From assembly GCA_024281095.1 (NCBI GenBank), contig JAMXLJ010000162.1:1-61327 (forward strand): a stretch of 61,327 nt of DNA, read 5' to 3'. Shown here piece by piece: positions 1-9,334 of this stretch. Under the pieces are notes generated by a model. It was given only the letters and a program-made list of their open reading frames with translations, was not told where the DNA came from and did not search any database. Source of the stretch: Acidimicrobiia bacterium. Its GTDB lineage: Bacteria > Actinomycetota > Acidimicrobiia > IMCC26256 > JAMXLJ01. How positions within the stretch are numbered: position 1 is the first letter of the stretch; every line of letters begins with the position of its first letter. Position numbers and translations under genes: made by a program.

Positions 1-4
1 GGCG

Positions 5-463
5 ATGGCTGACGCGAAGCGACGCCGGCGCCACGCCGCGCTGGCGAGTCGCATTCTCACGACCGGGCTGAGCGCCGGAGCGACGTTCGCGATCGTCGCC
101 GCGCTCGCGGGCAACGCAGGACCCACCGTCGCCGTTGCCGCGCCGCCGCCGGCACCGCCGACGACCTCGACCACGACCACGCCGCCCGTCACGGTGATCG
201 TGATCCACCGACCCGCGGCGCCGGCCACGGCGGCCGCGCCGCCTCCGGGTGCGGGGCCCGTGCCGAACACCGTTTCACGCGCGGGTGGTGTGCCGCGATC
301 GGGCACCCGGCCGACGACCGCGGGTGCGACGGCGGGCGCGGTCGGATCCGGTGCGACGTCCGCACCGGCCGCGGCAACAGCGGGAGCAGCCACCCCCGCA
401 CCGGCGCGCGCAACCACACCGACACCCGCGACGACGCCGGTCACGAAGACGAAGGCGAGCTAG
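5..463 (+). CDS. Membrane-anchored Ala/Pro/Thr-rich protein
   Basis: A 152-residue protein with a basic N-terminus (RRRRH) followed by one hydrophobic segment at about residues 14-45. The rest is a low-complexity extracytoplasmic tail rich in Ala, Pro and Thr, with runs such as PPPAPPTTSTTTT. No catalytic domain is visible. The shape is that of a wall- or membrane-tethered spacer protein. The stop lies 3 bases before the GTG of the ferric-reductase-like gene, so the two are probably co-transcribed. The ATG is only 4 bases from the window edge, so the true start may lie further upstream. Function unknown. Confidence 0.6.
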   Translation: MADAKRRRRHAALASRILTTGLSAGATFAIVAALAGNAGPTVAVAAPPPAPPTTSTTTTPPVTVIVIHRPAAPATAAAPPPGAGPVPNTVSRAGGVPRSGTRPTTAGATAGAVGSGATSAPAAATAGAATPAPARATTPTPATTPVTKTKAS

Positions 464-466
464 CCC

Positions 467-1225
467 GTGCTCGCCGCGCTCGACCCGAAGACGTGGTGGT
501 ACACCGCCCGCGCGGCCGGCATCGTCGCGTGGGCGCTGCTCGCCTTGTCGGTGCTCTGGGGTCTCGCGTTGTCGACCAAGGCGTTCGGGCGCACCGCTCC
601 CCCGCCTTGGCTCCTCGACCTGCACCGTCATCTCGGCGGCCTGGCCGTCGTGTTCACGGGCGTGCATCTCGCGGGCCTCGCGCTCGACCACTACGTGTAC
701 TTCGGAACGGCCGAGCTGTTGGTGCCATTCGCCTCGCAATGGAAGCCCGACGCCGTCGCATGGGGCGTCGTCGCGATGTACGTGCTCGTCGCGATCGAGG
801 CGACGTCGTTGCTCCAGCGCCGCATACCCCGGCGATGGTGGCGGCGTACTCATTACGCGAGCTTCCCGCTCTACGTGCTCGCGACCGTGCATCTCGCCAC
901 TGCGGGCACGGATCGCGGCGTGCAGGCGCTGCAATGGACCGCACTCGCGTCGACGGTCGTGATCGTGCTCCTCACGCTGATCCGGGCCGCACAGGCGGCT
1001 GACAAGCGGGCCGGGCGCGCCGAACGCGGCAGCGCACGGGTGCGCAGCGCGGTGGCGGACGCCGGTCAGGCCACGACACCGGCCGCGCGCAGCGCTTCGA
1101 CGCGGTCGGCGAGACCGAGCTCGGCCAGGACCTCGTCGGTGTGCTCGCCGAGCGTGGGCGCCGGTGCGCCGAGCTCGGCGGGTGTCGAGCCGAACTGGGT
1201 GGGATGGCGAGGCAGCCGCGTGTGA
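467..1225 (+). CDS. Ferric-reductase-like transmembrane heme protein
   Basis: A 252-residue membrane protein with about five hydrophobic segments in its first 175 residues. Histidines lie in membrane segments in the pattern of the ferric reductase/YedZ-like fold: H53, H55 and H67 in one pair of helices, H129 and H142 in another. These could ligate one or two b-type hemes that carry electrons across the membrane. The C-terminal 60 residues are Ser/Arg/Ala-rich and run 160 bases into the convergent CoA-transferase gene, so that tail is unusual. The start is GTG. No flavin or NAD domain is attached. The family is recognised from hydropathy and His spacing only. Confidence 0.65.
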   Translation: MLAALDPKTWWYTARAAGIVAWALLALSVLWGLALSTKAFGRTAPPPWLLDLHRHLGGLAVVFTGVHLAGLALDHYVYFGTAELLVPFASQWKPDAVAWGVVAMYVLVAIEATSLLQRRIPRRWWRRTHYASFPLYVLATVHLATAGTDRGVQALQWTALASTVVIVLLTLIRAAQAADKRAGRAERGSARVRSAVADAGQATTPAARSASTRSARPSSARTSSVCSPSVGAGAPSSAGVEPNWVGWRGSRV

Positions 1226-2259
1226 CCGGCAGCCGGGTGGTCACGGTCGACGAACAGGCCGATCGCCCGCGCGTGCGGGTCGTCGGGAAGGTCCGCGGGA
1301 TCGACGATGACGCCACACGGCACCCGCTCCGCCTCGAGGCGCGCCATCGCCACGGCCGTTGACATCTTCGCGGCAGCCTCGTAGTAACGCTCGACGATCT
1401 CCGTCGTGAGCTTGCGGTGCTGTACTCGCTGGGCGATGGTCGCGACCCGCGCATCGTCGTAGCCGTCGACGCCGAACGCCCGACAGATGCCCGCGAAGTC
1501 GGCGTCGGATGTCGGCGTGGCGATGCCCCAGCCGTCGGTGAACCGCAGCGGCCGGAACGTCGCGACGAAGCTCGAAGCCTGTGTACCGTCGCTGTCGAGC
1601 AGCACCTCGTTGCCGGCCGCGTCGGCCCAGAGGAACGACACGACCGCGTCGAGCATCGAGAGCTGCACGTGCTGGCCGCCCGCACCGCGCTCCCGAGCGA
1701 GCAGCGCCGCGGTGATTGCCTGCGCGGCGGTGAGTGCGGTCACCTTGTCGGCCGCGGTCTGGCGCAGGAACACCGGTTCACCGGTCTCGGGGTCGGCCTG
1801 GTTCGACGCGAACCCGCCGTAGGCCTGGATCACCGTGTCGTACGCGGACTTGTCTGCGTACGGGCCGACCGGGCCGAAGCCCGAGAGCGAGACATACACC
1901 AGATCCTCGTGGTCCACCCGCAGATCGTCGTAGCCGAGCCCGAGACGCTCCATCACGCCGGGGCGGAAGTTCTGCACGACGACGTCGGACGCCCGAGCGA
2001 GCGCACGCACGATGTCGCGGCCCGCGTCCGCGTGCGCGTCCACGGCGATCGAGCGCTTCCCTCGGTTGCACGCGAGGAACAGCGCGCTCATCCCGTTGAC
2101 CGCGACTCCGACCCACCGGCCGATGTCGCCGATACCGGGCCGCTCGACCTTGATCACCTCGGCGCCCTGGTCGGCGAGCAGCGCGGTCGCGAGCGGACCG
2201 GTGGCCGCGATCGACAGGTCGAGGACCCGGATGCCGTGCAAGGGCCCGCGCGCGCTCAT
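1066..2259 (-). CDS. CaiB/BaiF family (class III) CoA-transferase
   Basis: 397 residues, the full length for the family. It begins with the typical GIRVLDLS strand, followed by the LLADQGAEVIKVE segment and then NRGKRSIAVD. D171 in the AADKVTAL segment aligns with the catalytic aspartate that forms the acyl anhydride in CaiB/formyl-CoA transferases. Class III enzymes move CoA between carboxylic acids, often for carnitine, bile acid, aromatic or branched fatty acids; the substrate here cannot be read from sequence. Its ATG overlaps the stop of the upstream epimerase by four bases (ATGA), so translation is probably coupled. Confidence 0.9.
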   Translation of the reverse strand: MSARGPLHGIRVLDLSIAATGPLATALLADQGAEVIKVERPGIGDIGRWVGVAVNGMSALFLACNRGKRSIAVDAHADAGRDIVRALARASDVVVQNFRPGVMERLGLGYDDLRVDHEDLVYVSLSGFGPVGPYADKSAYDTVIQAYGGFASNQADPETGEPVFLRQTAADKVTALTAAQAITAALLARERGAGGQHVQLSMLDAVVSFLWADAAGNEVLLDSDGTQASSFVATFRPLRFTDGWGIATPTSDADFAGICRAFGVDGYDDARVATIAQRVQHRKLTTEIVERYYEAAAKMSTAVAMARLEAERVPCGVIVDPADLPDDPHARAIGLFVDRDHPAAGHTRLPRHPTQFGSTPAELGAPAPTLGEHTDEVLAELGLADRVEALRAAGVVA

Positions 2260-3362
2260 CCCGCGAAGTCCGCGTTGCTCCGGGCCCGGCCGCCCGGTCC
2301 GCTGTACGCGAGGCCGAAACCCGGCTCGATCGCGAAGTCGACCACCGGCATCGCGTCACGCGCACGGAGCCACGCGTCGATCAGCTCGTCCTCGGCGCGA
2401 TAGTCGAACGGATCCGTGAGGACCTGCTCTTCGACACCGCCGCGCTCGGGTGGGTGCTGCGCCAGCCACTGCGCGGTATGGGCGAGTGCGTCGCGTGGCG
2501 CGACGAGGTCGTGGTAGCCCAGGTCGCGCCGGATCCGGGTGAGATCGAGCACACGATGCGACGGCAACGGCTGCATCAAGAGCGGCCGGGCCGGTACGGC
2601 GAGGTCGTACGGCATCGACACGAGCTCGAAGGCATGCCCCAGCGCGGCCGCCACCAGCTCCACGACCTGGCGGATCGACAGCACGTCGTCGTCACCGACG
2701 TTGTAGACGGTGCCGCGGGAGGTCTCTGGGTGGTCGACCGCGAGCAGGATTGCATGCGCGAGGTTCTCCGTGTACCCGTGATGATGGAGTGTCAGGCCGC
2801 CGTCGGGCACGACAATGCGCGAGCGACCGTCGAGGACCCGTCGCACGATGCACCACTCCCGCGGCGCCAGCTGGTACGGGCCGTACACGTAGGGATAGCG
2901 GAAGTGCGTCGCGTCGGGATGCGCGTCGAACACCGCTTCCTCGGTGCGCGCGATGCGGTAGCCCTTCTCGTCGTCGTCCGGCACGCGCACGAGCGGTGCA
3001 TCTTCGGCGACGGGAACGGGCAGCCCGTCGGGGGCCAGGCAGGGGTTCATCCATCCGCGATACGCGGGCACGCCACCGACCGAGAGGAAGCGACCGGCCC
3101 GCCCGCGCAGCGTGCGCGCGATGCTGCGAAGGCGGCCGTACATCGCGAGCACGAGGTCGAACGACTGATCGGCGGCCCACGCCGCGAGGGCTCGCTCGTC
3201 GTACGGATCGACGTGGACATGCCGCACACGCTCGGGTGTCTCGGCGCGCTCGTGGCGCCCCCGGTGCAGGATCGTGACCGCGTGCCCCCGAGCGACGAGG
3301 CCGCGCACGAGCGGGAGCCCGGTGGGACCGGTGCCGCCGATGACGAGGACGGTGTCACCCAT
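2256..3362 (-). CDS. NAD-dependent epimerase/dehydratase family protein
   Basis: An extended SDR of 368 residues. The nucleotide-binding Rossmann signature GGTGPTG occurs at residues 9-15, and a PYVYGPYQL segment carries the conserved Tyr region of the family. I chose the ATG at 3362 because it sits nine residues before the Gly-rich loop; the open frame extends upstream, but that part has no family similarity and crosses the repeat region. It overlaps the downstream CoA-transferase by four bases and is transcribed away from the divergent P450. Likely acts on a CoA or sugar-like substrate in the same pathway; the specific reaction is unknown. Confidence 0.85.
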   Translation of the reverse strand: MGDTVLVIGGTGPTGLPLVRGLVARGHAVTILHRGRHERAETPERVRHVHVDPYDERALAAWAADQSFDLVLAMYGRLRSIARTLRGRAGRFLSVGGVPAYRGWMNPCLAPDGLPVPVAEDAPLVRVPDDDEKGYRIARTEEAVFDAHPDATHFRYPYVYGPYQLAPREWCIVRRVLDGRSRIVVPDGGLTLHHHGYTENLAHAILLAVDHPETSRGTVYNVGDDDVLSIRQVVELVAAALGHAFELVSMPYDLAVPARPLLMQPLPSHRVLDLTRIRRDLGYHDLVAPRDALAHTAQWLAQHPPERGGVEEQVLTDPFDYRAEDELIDAWLRARDAMPVVDFAIEPGFGLAYSGPGGRARSNADFAG

Positions 3363-3379
3363 CGCCCGGCAGCGTATGG

Positions 3380-3416
3380 GAGATGTAGCGGAGGCGTGGC
3401 CGGACGGCCGGGACGC
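3380..3416. repeat. tRNA-Ser-like direct repeat, copy 1
   Basis: First of two 37-base copies that differ at one position (T at 3386 against G at 3448). The core resembles the acceptor and D-arm start of a bacterial tRNA-Ser (GGAGGCGTGGCC then a CGGCC pairing), but no anticodon arm follows. It lies in the 170-base gap between the divergent epimerase and P450 genes. Confidence 0.6.
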
Positions 3417-3441
3417 CGCAGCGCAATCGACCCGGAAACAC

Positions 3442-3478
3442 GAGATGGAGCGGAGGCGTGGCCGGACGGCCGGGACGC
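3442..3478. repeat. tRNA-Ser-like direct repeat, copy 2
   Basis: Second copy, offset 62 bases from the first and 55 bases before the P450 start codon. It contains the short dyad GGCCG-GA-CGGCC. Being a near-perfect tandem repeat in a promoter gap, it could act as a regulator site or be a relic of a mobile element that uses a tRNA gene. Direct repetition is seen; origin is inference. Confidence 0.6.
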
Positions 3479-3532
3479 GCGGTCGGCACGGGGTGGTAGC
3501 GCCCGAGGCCCGCAGAGGGTCAAGCTGGGGGA

Positions 3533-4762
3533 ATGGAGCTCGCCGATATCGACCTGCTGTCACCCGACTCCTTCACCGGCGGTGTTCCGCACGAGTGGTT
3601 CACGTACTTGCGTGAGCACGCTCCCGTCTACCTGCATCCCGAGCCTGCGGGCGGCCCGGGCTTCTGGGTCATCACGAAGTACGACGACGTCGTCGCGTTC
3701 AACCGTGACTGGGAGACGAACTCGTCGGATCAGGACCGCGGCGGCGTCGTGGGTCTCGGCGAGATGCCACCGGGCGACTTCGAGCAGGGCGGCAAGCTCA
3801 TGCTGACCATGGACCCCCCGGACCACACCCGGTATCGCAAGCTCGTCAACAAGGGCTTCACGCCGCGCATGATCGGCGCGCTCGAACGTCACATCCGTGA
3901 GCTCGCCGCCGGCATCATCGACGCCGCGGTGAAGCAGGGTACGTGCGACTTCGTCACCGATGTCGCCGCCGAGCTGCCGCTCGAGGCGATTGCCGAGCTC
4001 ATCGGCGTGCCGCTCGAGGATCGTCACAAGATCTTCGACTGGAGCAACCGGATGATCGGCAGCGAGGATCCGGAATACGTGGTGAGCGCGGAAGCGACCA
4101 CAACCGCGCAGATCGAGATGTTCATGTACGCGCAGCAGCTCGCGGACAACCGCCGCGCGGAACCGCGCGACGACATCGTCACGAAGTTGCTCGAAGCCGA
4201 CGTCGACGGCGACAAGCTCTCCGAGATGGACTTCAACCTGTTCTTCCTGCTGCTCGCAGTCGCGGGCAACGAGACCACACGCAACGCCATCTCGCACGGC
4301 CTGGACGCCTTCCTGCAGCACCCCGATCAGTACGAGCTCCTCGTCGAGGACCCGGGCCGGGTCGCGCGGGCGACCGAGGAAATCCTGCGGTGGGCGAGCC
4401 CCGTGATGTACTTCCGCCGCAACACCACGCGCGACTCCGACGTTCGTGGGCACCACATCGCCGCGGGCGACAAGGTCAGCCTGTGGTACATCTCGGCGAA
4501 CCGTGACGAAGACATCTTCGACGAGCCGTTCCGGTTCGACGTGACGCGCGACCCGAACCCGCATATCGCGTTCGGCGGGGGCGGCCCGCACTTCTGCCTC
4601 GGAGCCAGCCTCGCCCGGCTCGAGATCCGGGTGCTGTTCGAGGAGCTCGTTCAGCGCGTGCCGCGCATCACGCCCATCCACGATGCCGCACGCCTGCGGT
4701 CGAACTTCATCAACGGCATCAAGCACCTGCCCGTAGTGCTTCACGCACCGGCACACGCCTGA
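3533..4762 (+). CDS. Cytochrome P450
   Basis: 409 residues, the standard length of a soluble bacterial P450. The I-helix oxygen-activation motif AGNETTR begins near residue 243. The K-helix ExxR is in EEILRWASP. The heme loop FGGGGPHFCLG has C355 as the thiolate ligand. It would hydroxylate a hydrophobic substrate using ferredoxin electrons; no ferredoxin or reductase is adjacent. The Gly-rich heme loop recalls actinobacterial steroid- and lipid-oxidising P450s, but the substrate is not determinable. A purine-rich GGGGGA precedes the ATG. It is divergent from the epimerase/CoA-transferase pair, which may share its pathway. Confidence 0.95.
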   Translation: MELADIDLLSPDSFTGGVPHEWFTYLREHAPVYLHPEPAGGPGFWVITKYDDVVAFNRDWETNSSDQDRGGVVGLGEMPPGDFEQGGKLMLTMDPPDHTRYRKLVNKGFTPRMIGALERHIRELAAGIIDAAVKQGTCDFVTDVAAELPLEAIAELIGVPLEDRHKIFDWSNRMIGSEDPEYVVSAEATTTAQIEMFMYAQQLADNRRAEPRDDIVTKLLEADVDGDKLSEMDFNLFFLLLAVAGNETTRNAISHGLDAFLQHPDQYELLVEDPGRVARATEEILRWASPVMYFRRNTTRDSDVRGHHIAAGDKVSLWYISANRDEDIFDEPFRFDVTRDPNPHIAFGGGGPHFCLGASLARLEIRVLFEELVQRVPRITPIHDAARLRSNFINGIKHLPVVLHAPAHA

Positions 4763-4789
4763 CGTCGCGCGGCTTCTGCCGTCGCTGTG

Positions 4790-6301
4790 TCAGGCGGGGT
4801 CCGACTCCACCGCGCCGACGTCCTCCCCACCGTGGCGCGCCGCGGCGTGCGTGCGCGCCGGCACCATCGGGATGGTCACCGTGAACGTCGCCCCGTGTCC
4901 TGGCGCGCTCGTCAACGAGACACCGCCGCCGTGGGCCGCGACGATCGCCTGGACGATCGAGAGGCCCAGACCCGCGCCGCCGCTCTGACGGGACCGAGAC
5001 GCGTCGACGCGGTAGAAGCGCTCGAACACCCGGGCCGCGTCGCCGTCGGCGAGACCCGGCCCGTCGTCCGCGACCTCGATCACCGCGTCATCACGGTCCT
5101 CGTCGATGCGCACGACCACCGATGTTCCCGGCGGCGTGTGCGCGCGAACGTTGGCAAGGAGATTGTCCAGCACCTGCCGGAGCCGGCCGGAATCGCCCTC
5201 GACCTCGACCGGCCGGCGCGCCTCGAGCTGCACGGGCCACTCCGGGCCGACGGCGCGCGCCGCGTCCACCGCTTGAGCGGCCACACCGACGAGCTCGACC
5301 GGTTCCCGCTGCAACGGACGGCCCTGGTCGAGCCGGGCCAGCAGGAGGAGATCATCGACGAGGTGCCCCATACGGGTCGTCTCCGTACGGATGCCGGCCA
5401 TCACGCGCGCGAGGTCGGCCGGTCGTTCGCTCGCGCCACGCTCGAAGAGCTCTGCGTACGCGCCGACCGCGGCGACCGGCGTGCGCAGCTCGTGCGACGC
5501 GTCCGCGACGAACCGTCGCAGCCGCGCTTCGGTCGCGTCCCGTTGCGCGAACGCGTCTTGGATGCGGGTCAACATCGTGTTCAGGACGCGCGCGAGGCGA
5601 CCGAGCTCGGTGCGGGCCGTGTCGCCTGGAACCCGCCGGTCGAGCTCGCCCTCGGCGATCGCCTCCGCGGTGTCCTCGATACGACGCAGCGGACGCAACC
5701 CCACGTGCACCAGCCACCAGCCCAGGAGCAGCGCGGCGAGGAGCGCGCCGCCCGTCACCGCGAGCTCGATGTTGAACAAGCGGTGCAGCGTGCCACTCAC
5801 GCCGTTGAGCGGCAGCGCAACGATGAGCTGACCCCCGTCAGTCAGCGTCGACGCCCTCACGCGGAACTCCGGATCGCCCTGAACCGTGGACGGGACCGTG
5901 AGAAACCGGACCGACTCACCGGGTTCGCTCGACGGCTTCAAGCCGGTGATCGCCGCGGGAAGCCGCGGCGCGGCCTCGCGCCCGGCACCGATGAACGCGC
6001 CCCCGGCCGGCTTCTGCACGACCTGGTTCGCGGCGTCGCGAATCTCGACGTACGCGCCGGGCAGCAGCCGGTTCAGGTCCTCGATCCCGGGCCCGTGCCC
6101 ATGACCGCCGTCGGGCGGCGGCCCCCCGTTGTCGACACCCTGGACCGTCTGAGCAAGCCCGGGATGCGCGGCCGTGAGCTGCTGATCGACGCGGCCGTAG
6201 AGGAACGACTTCAACGCCGAGTACGTCGCCAGGTCTGCGGCCACGAACGCGACGAGCGCGACGATGCCGAGCGCGAGCAGCAGCCGGGTACGCAGCGACA
6301 T
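4790..6301 (-). CDS. Two-component sensor histidine kinase
   Basis: 503 residues. Membrane helix at about 5-27, an extracytoplasmic sensor region (about 28-178) that includes a Gly/His/Pro-rich stretch near residues 57-72, a second helix near 180-199, HAMP to about 251, then a HisKA domain with the phospho-acceptor H270 in SHELRTP. The HATPase domain has N- and G-boxes (DNLLANVRAHT, VADDGPGLADGD, GAGLGLSIV). Its ATG follows the stop of the response regulator with no spacing, so they form a coupled pair. The signal is unknown; the HGHGPG stretch could bind metal, but that is speculation. Confidence 0.95.
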   Translation of the reverse strand: MSLRTRLLLALGIVALVAFVAADLATYSALKSFLYGRVDQQLTAAHPGLAQTVQGVDNGGPPPDGGHGHGPGIEDLNRLLPGAYVEIRDAANQVVQKPAGGAFIGAGREAAPRLPAAITGLKPSSEPGESVRFLTVPSTVQGDPEFRVRASTLTDGGQLIVALPLNGVSGTLHRLFNIELAVTGGALLAALLLGWWLVHVGLRPLRRIEDTAEAIAEGELDRRVPGDTARTELGRLARVLNTMLTRIQDAFAQRDATEARLRRFVADASHELRTPVAAVGAYAELFERGASERPADLARVMAGIRTETTRMGHLVDDLLLLARLDQGRPLQREPVELVGVAAQAVDAARAVGPEWPVQLEARRPVEVEGDSGRLRQVLDNLLANVRAHTPPGTSVVVRIDEDRDDAVIEVADDGPGLADGDAARVFERFYRVDASRSRQSGGAGLGLSIVQAIVAAHGGGVSLTSAPGHGATFTVTIPMVPARTHAAARHGGEDVGAVESDPA

Positions 6302-7009
6302 CTACGGCGCGCGGTCCGGCTCGCGCAGCGTGTACCCCACGAGCCGGATCGTGTGGATCAGCGGGGGACCGTGCTTGTCGAGCTTCTTCCGCAGATAGCT
6401 GATGAACGTCTCGACGACGTTGGGATCACCGCCGAAGTCGTAGTGCCACACGTGATCGAGGATCTGGTTCTTCGAGAGCACGTGGCGCGGGTTGAGCATG
6501 AAGAACCGCAGCAGGTTGAACTCGGTTGCCGTGAGCCGGATCGGGTGGCCGTCGCGGAACACCTCCCGCGTGTCGTCGTCGAGCTCCAAGTCGGCGAAGC
6601 GGAGCTTCCCGTCGCGTTGGCCGTCGCCGTTCGTCCGCCGCAACACCGCGCGCGCCCGAGCCACGAGCTCCGCGAGCGAGAACGGTTTGGTCACGTAATC
6701 GTCGCCGCCGATCGTGAGGCCGGCGACCTTGTCGTCGACACTGTCCCGCGCGGTGAGAAAGAGCACCGGCACACGGATCCCGTCCTGACGAATCCGCCGC
6801 ATCACTTCGAAGCCGTCGAGGTCCGGGAGCATGACGTCGAGGATGACGAGGTCGGGCGGGCCGTCCTGCACCGCGGCGAGCGCGGTGCGGCCGTCGGTCG
6901 CCTCGTGCACGTCGAAGCCTTCGTAACGCAGCGCGGTCGCGACGGCGTCGACGATCGACATCTCGTCGTCCACGACAAGGATCCGCTGTCGCTCAGCGGT
7001 CTGGGTCAT
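6302..7009 (-). CDS. OmpR/PhoB-family response regulator
   Basis: 235 residues. The receiver domain has acidic residues D14/D15, phospho-acceptor D58 in VILDVMLPD, and the conserved Lys in TKPFS. A C-terminal winged helix follows (about 135-230) with TATEFNLLRFFM and VETFISYLRKKLD. The ATG at 7009 is preceded by a strong Shine-Dalgarno AGGAGGTGG, which is why I reject the longer frame starting 38 codons upstream. It is co-transcribed with the downstream kinase. The overall order resembles the MprAB/TcrXY-like systems of actinobacteria, but targets cannot be told from the sequence. Confidence 0.95.
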   Translation of the reverse strand: MTQTAERQRILVVDDEMSIVDAVATALRYEGFDVHEATDGRTALAAVQDGPPDLVILDVMLPDLDGFEVMRRIRQDGIRVPVLFLTARDSVDDKVAGLTIGGDDYVTKPFSLAELVARARAVLRRTNGDGQRDGKLRFADLELDDDTREVFRDGHPIRLTATEFNLLRFFMLNPRHVLSKNQILDHVWHYDFGGDPNVVETFISYLRKKLDKHGPPLIHTIRLVGYTLREPDRAP

Positions 7010-7149
7010 ATCGACCACCTCCTGGTGCGCGAACCTCGCGGGCTGCGCCCGGGTCCACCTGGGGGCCGGCTGTGCGCCACCTGTGAAGCCTCGCGGCGAA
7101 CGTACTCCCAGCCGTCCGCCCACTTCACCAGTTGGGGGCGGGGTCGGCG

Positions 7150-9318
7150 TCAGCGCGAGCGCGGACGCATCGCGATCAGCGCGACGTCGTCCTCGTGATT
7201 CGCCTCGTCGAGCACGGTGGCGACCACTGTGTCGACGAGCCGGTTGAGCTCCTCGGGCGCGGCGCCAACAGCGTCACAGAGACGGGCGAAGCCCTCGTCG
7301 AGCGGTTCCTGGCGCCGTTCGATGAGCCCGTCGGTGTACAGCAGCAACGTGGCGCCGGGCGCCAGCGCGGCCACCGTCTGCTCGTACGTCGCGTCTGCGA
7401 CGGCACCGATTGGCGTGCCGGGTGCGATGGACAGCAGCTCGGCATCGCCCGGGGCCGCGCGCAGCACCGGCGGGAGATGACCGGCGTTCGCGAACCGCAC
7501 CGAGTTCGTACGCGCGTCGTAGTCGGCGACGAGCATGCTCGCCATGGTGGGCTCCTCGCCCGCGGCGATCGTCATGTAGGTGTTGAGCCGCCCGAGGATC
7601 TCGGCACCGCTCAACCCTTCGAGCGCGTAGACATGGAACGCCGTGCGCATCCTGCTCATCCACGCCGCCGCATGGATGCCGTGGCCGAGGACGTCGCCGA
7701 TGACCACGAGCGTGCGCTCTCCGGGAAGCGTCACGACGTCGTACCAGTCGCCGCCGACCTTCGCCCCCAGCGCCGCGGGCCGGTACCGCGCGACGAGCTC
7801 GAGCGAGTCTGAGTCGCCGATGTGCTCCGGCAGCAGACTCCGTTGCAACGTCTCCGCCGTCGCGTGCTCTTGCTCGAACCGCAGCGCGTTCTCCAGCGCG
7901 GGAGCGACGCGGCGAGCGATCTCGCCCGCAAGCGGCACGTCGTCGGCCCCATAGTTGCGCTTGATGAGCGCGAACGCGAGCGAGCCGAACGCGCCCTCCG
8001 GCGTCGCCAGCGGCACCGCCAGCATCGATTGCACGTCGGATTGTTCCGCGGCCTCACGCTTCGCGTCGTCGTCGAGGAAGGGCTCGAGGTCCCGGTTGCC
8101 GACGTCGCCGACCAGGACGGCCCGGTTCTCGGCGATGGCCCGCATCGGCGGCGCGGCACTCCCCGGCTCCAACGCCGGCCATTCGGGCAGCGTGGCGAAG
8201 AGCGCGTCGTGCTCGGGGTCCTTGTGCGCGAACGACGCGAGCCGAGCCGATCCGTCGCGTTGTTTGAGGTACACGACCGCGAGATCCGCGAAGTGCGGCA
8301 CGGCGAGCCGGGTGATGCCGTCGAGTCGGGCTTGCGAATCGAGCTCGACGGTCATGAGCTCGCCGACACGCGCGAGCAGCTCGAGACGGTTGCGGGCACG
8401 AAGCTCGGAGAGCGCGAGCGACGCGTTGCGGATCGCGTCGGCACAGCGCTTCGCGAGCTCGTCGGCCAGCGGCTCGTGCTGAGGAACATAGGCGCGGGCC
8501 GAGTGCGTGTTGAGGAACACGAGCACGCCGAGCACGTGTCCGGCGGTGACGAGCGGCGCCGCGATGAGCGAGCGCGATGCGCTGTCGAGAGGAGACTGCT
8601 CTTCGCCGGCACCGACCCGCAGCGTGCGACCGCGACGCAACGCCGCGTCGACCGCATCGGCGACGTCGAGCTCCGGCGGGCACATGCGACCGCTTCCCGT
8701 CTGCAGGCCGCCGGTCCGCTCGCTGACGGCCCAAGTCCACGTGGGCAACTCGGTGCCGGAATCGGGCAGGTACAGGACCACGGCGTCCGCGAACAACGGG
8801 ATGGCGAGCCGTACCACGCGATCCACCATGTCGCCGACATCGGGCGACGACGCGAAGAGATCACTCGCCGCGACGACGAGCCCGATCGCGGCCTCACCGC
8901 GCCGTTGATTGGTAACGTCGACGACCGTGACGCCGGCGCCGCGCACGACGCCGCCGGCGATCACGGGGAATGCCCGGGCGAGATAGTGACGGCGGGTCCC
9001 GATCGGCCCGTCGACGGGAACGACGAGCTCGGTCTCGTCGACCGGCAGGCCCGACTCGAAGGCACACGCGACCGCTCGCGCCAGGCCCGAGGGCAGGCCG
9101 GGGATCTCGTCGACGTGGCGGCCTTCGAGATCGGGCCCGGGCGCGTCGAGCATCTCACGGAACGCGTCGTTCACCCGTTCGACGTGCAAGTTCGCGTCGA
9201 AGAAGGCCAGCCCCATCGGCGCCGAGGACAGCAGCGCGTCGACGCGATCCTCGGTCCCCGCGTGTGCACGCAGGGTGCTCCGGGACCGCCGTTGGAAGGA
9301 ACCGGACAAGGAACCCAT
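7150..9318 (-). CDS. PAS-GAF-GAF PP2C-type (SpoIIE) serine phosphatase
   Basis: About 722 residues. An N-terminal PAS-like segment (SAPMGLAFFDANLHVERVN) is followed by two GAF-like regions (roughly 125-290 and 300-480), then a SpoIIE/PP2C catalytic domain with the metal-binding GGDWYD motif, a GDVLGHG loop and a TDGLIE motif near the end. Such proteins dephosphorylate anti-anti-sigma factors in partner-switching stress pathways; no anti-sigma or STAS gene is adjacent, although a SigB/F-type sigma factor lies about 31 kb away. The start is uncertain: ATGs at 9318 and 9336 both lack a good ribosome site and nearly touch the divergent gene. Confidence 0.9.
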   Translation of the reverse strand: MGSLSGSFQRRSRSTLRAHAGTEDRVDALLSSAPMGLAFFDANLHVERVNDAFREMLDAPGPDLEGRHVDEIPGLPSGLARAVACAFESGLPVDETELVVPVDGPIGTRRHYLARAFPVIAGGVVRGAGVTVVDVTNQRRGEAAIGLVVAASDLFASSPDVGDMVDRVVRLAIPLFADAVVLYLPDSGTELPTWTWAVSERTGGLQTGSGRMCPPELDVADAVDAALRRGRTLRVGAGEEQSPLDSASRSLIAAPLVTAGHVLGVLVFLNTHSARAYVPQHEPLADELAKRCADAIRNASLALSELRARNRLELLARVGELMTVELDSQARLDGITRLAVPHFADLAVVYLKQRDGSARLASFAHKDPEHDALFATLPEWPALEPGSAAPPMRAIAENRAVLVGDVGNRDLEPFLDDDAKREAAEQSDVQSMLAVPLATPEGAFGSLAFALIKRNYGADDVPLAGEIARRVAPALENALRFEQEHATAETLQRSLLPEHIGDSDSLELVARYRPAALGAKVGGDWYDVVTLPGERTLVVIGDVLGHGIHAAAWMSRMRTAFHVYALEGLSGAEILGRLNTYMTIAAGEEPTMASMLVADYDARTNSVRFANAGHLPPVLRAAPGDAELLSIAPGTPIGAVADATYEQTVAALAPGATLLLYTDGLIERRQEPLDEGFARLCDAVGAAPEELNRLVDTVVATVLDEANHEDDVALIAMRPRSR

Positions 9319-9334
9319 GCTAAAGGATCGACGC

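Noticed and set aside
3387-3530. Complete tRNA-Ser gene
   Set aside because: Only the acceptor and D-arm-like part is present; no anticodon stem, variable arm or T-arm follows either copy.
4787-7198. 803-codon open frame on the plus strand
   Set aside because: It is antisense to a clear kinase and response regulator pair, has no family motifs, and is a by-product of high GC.
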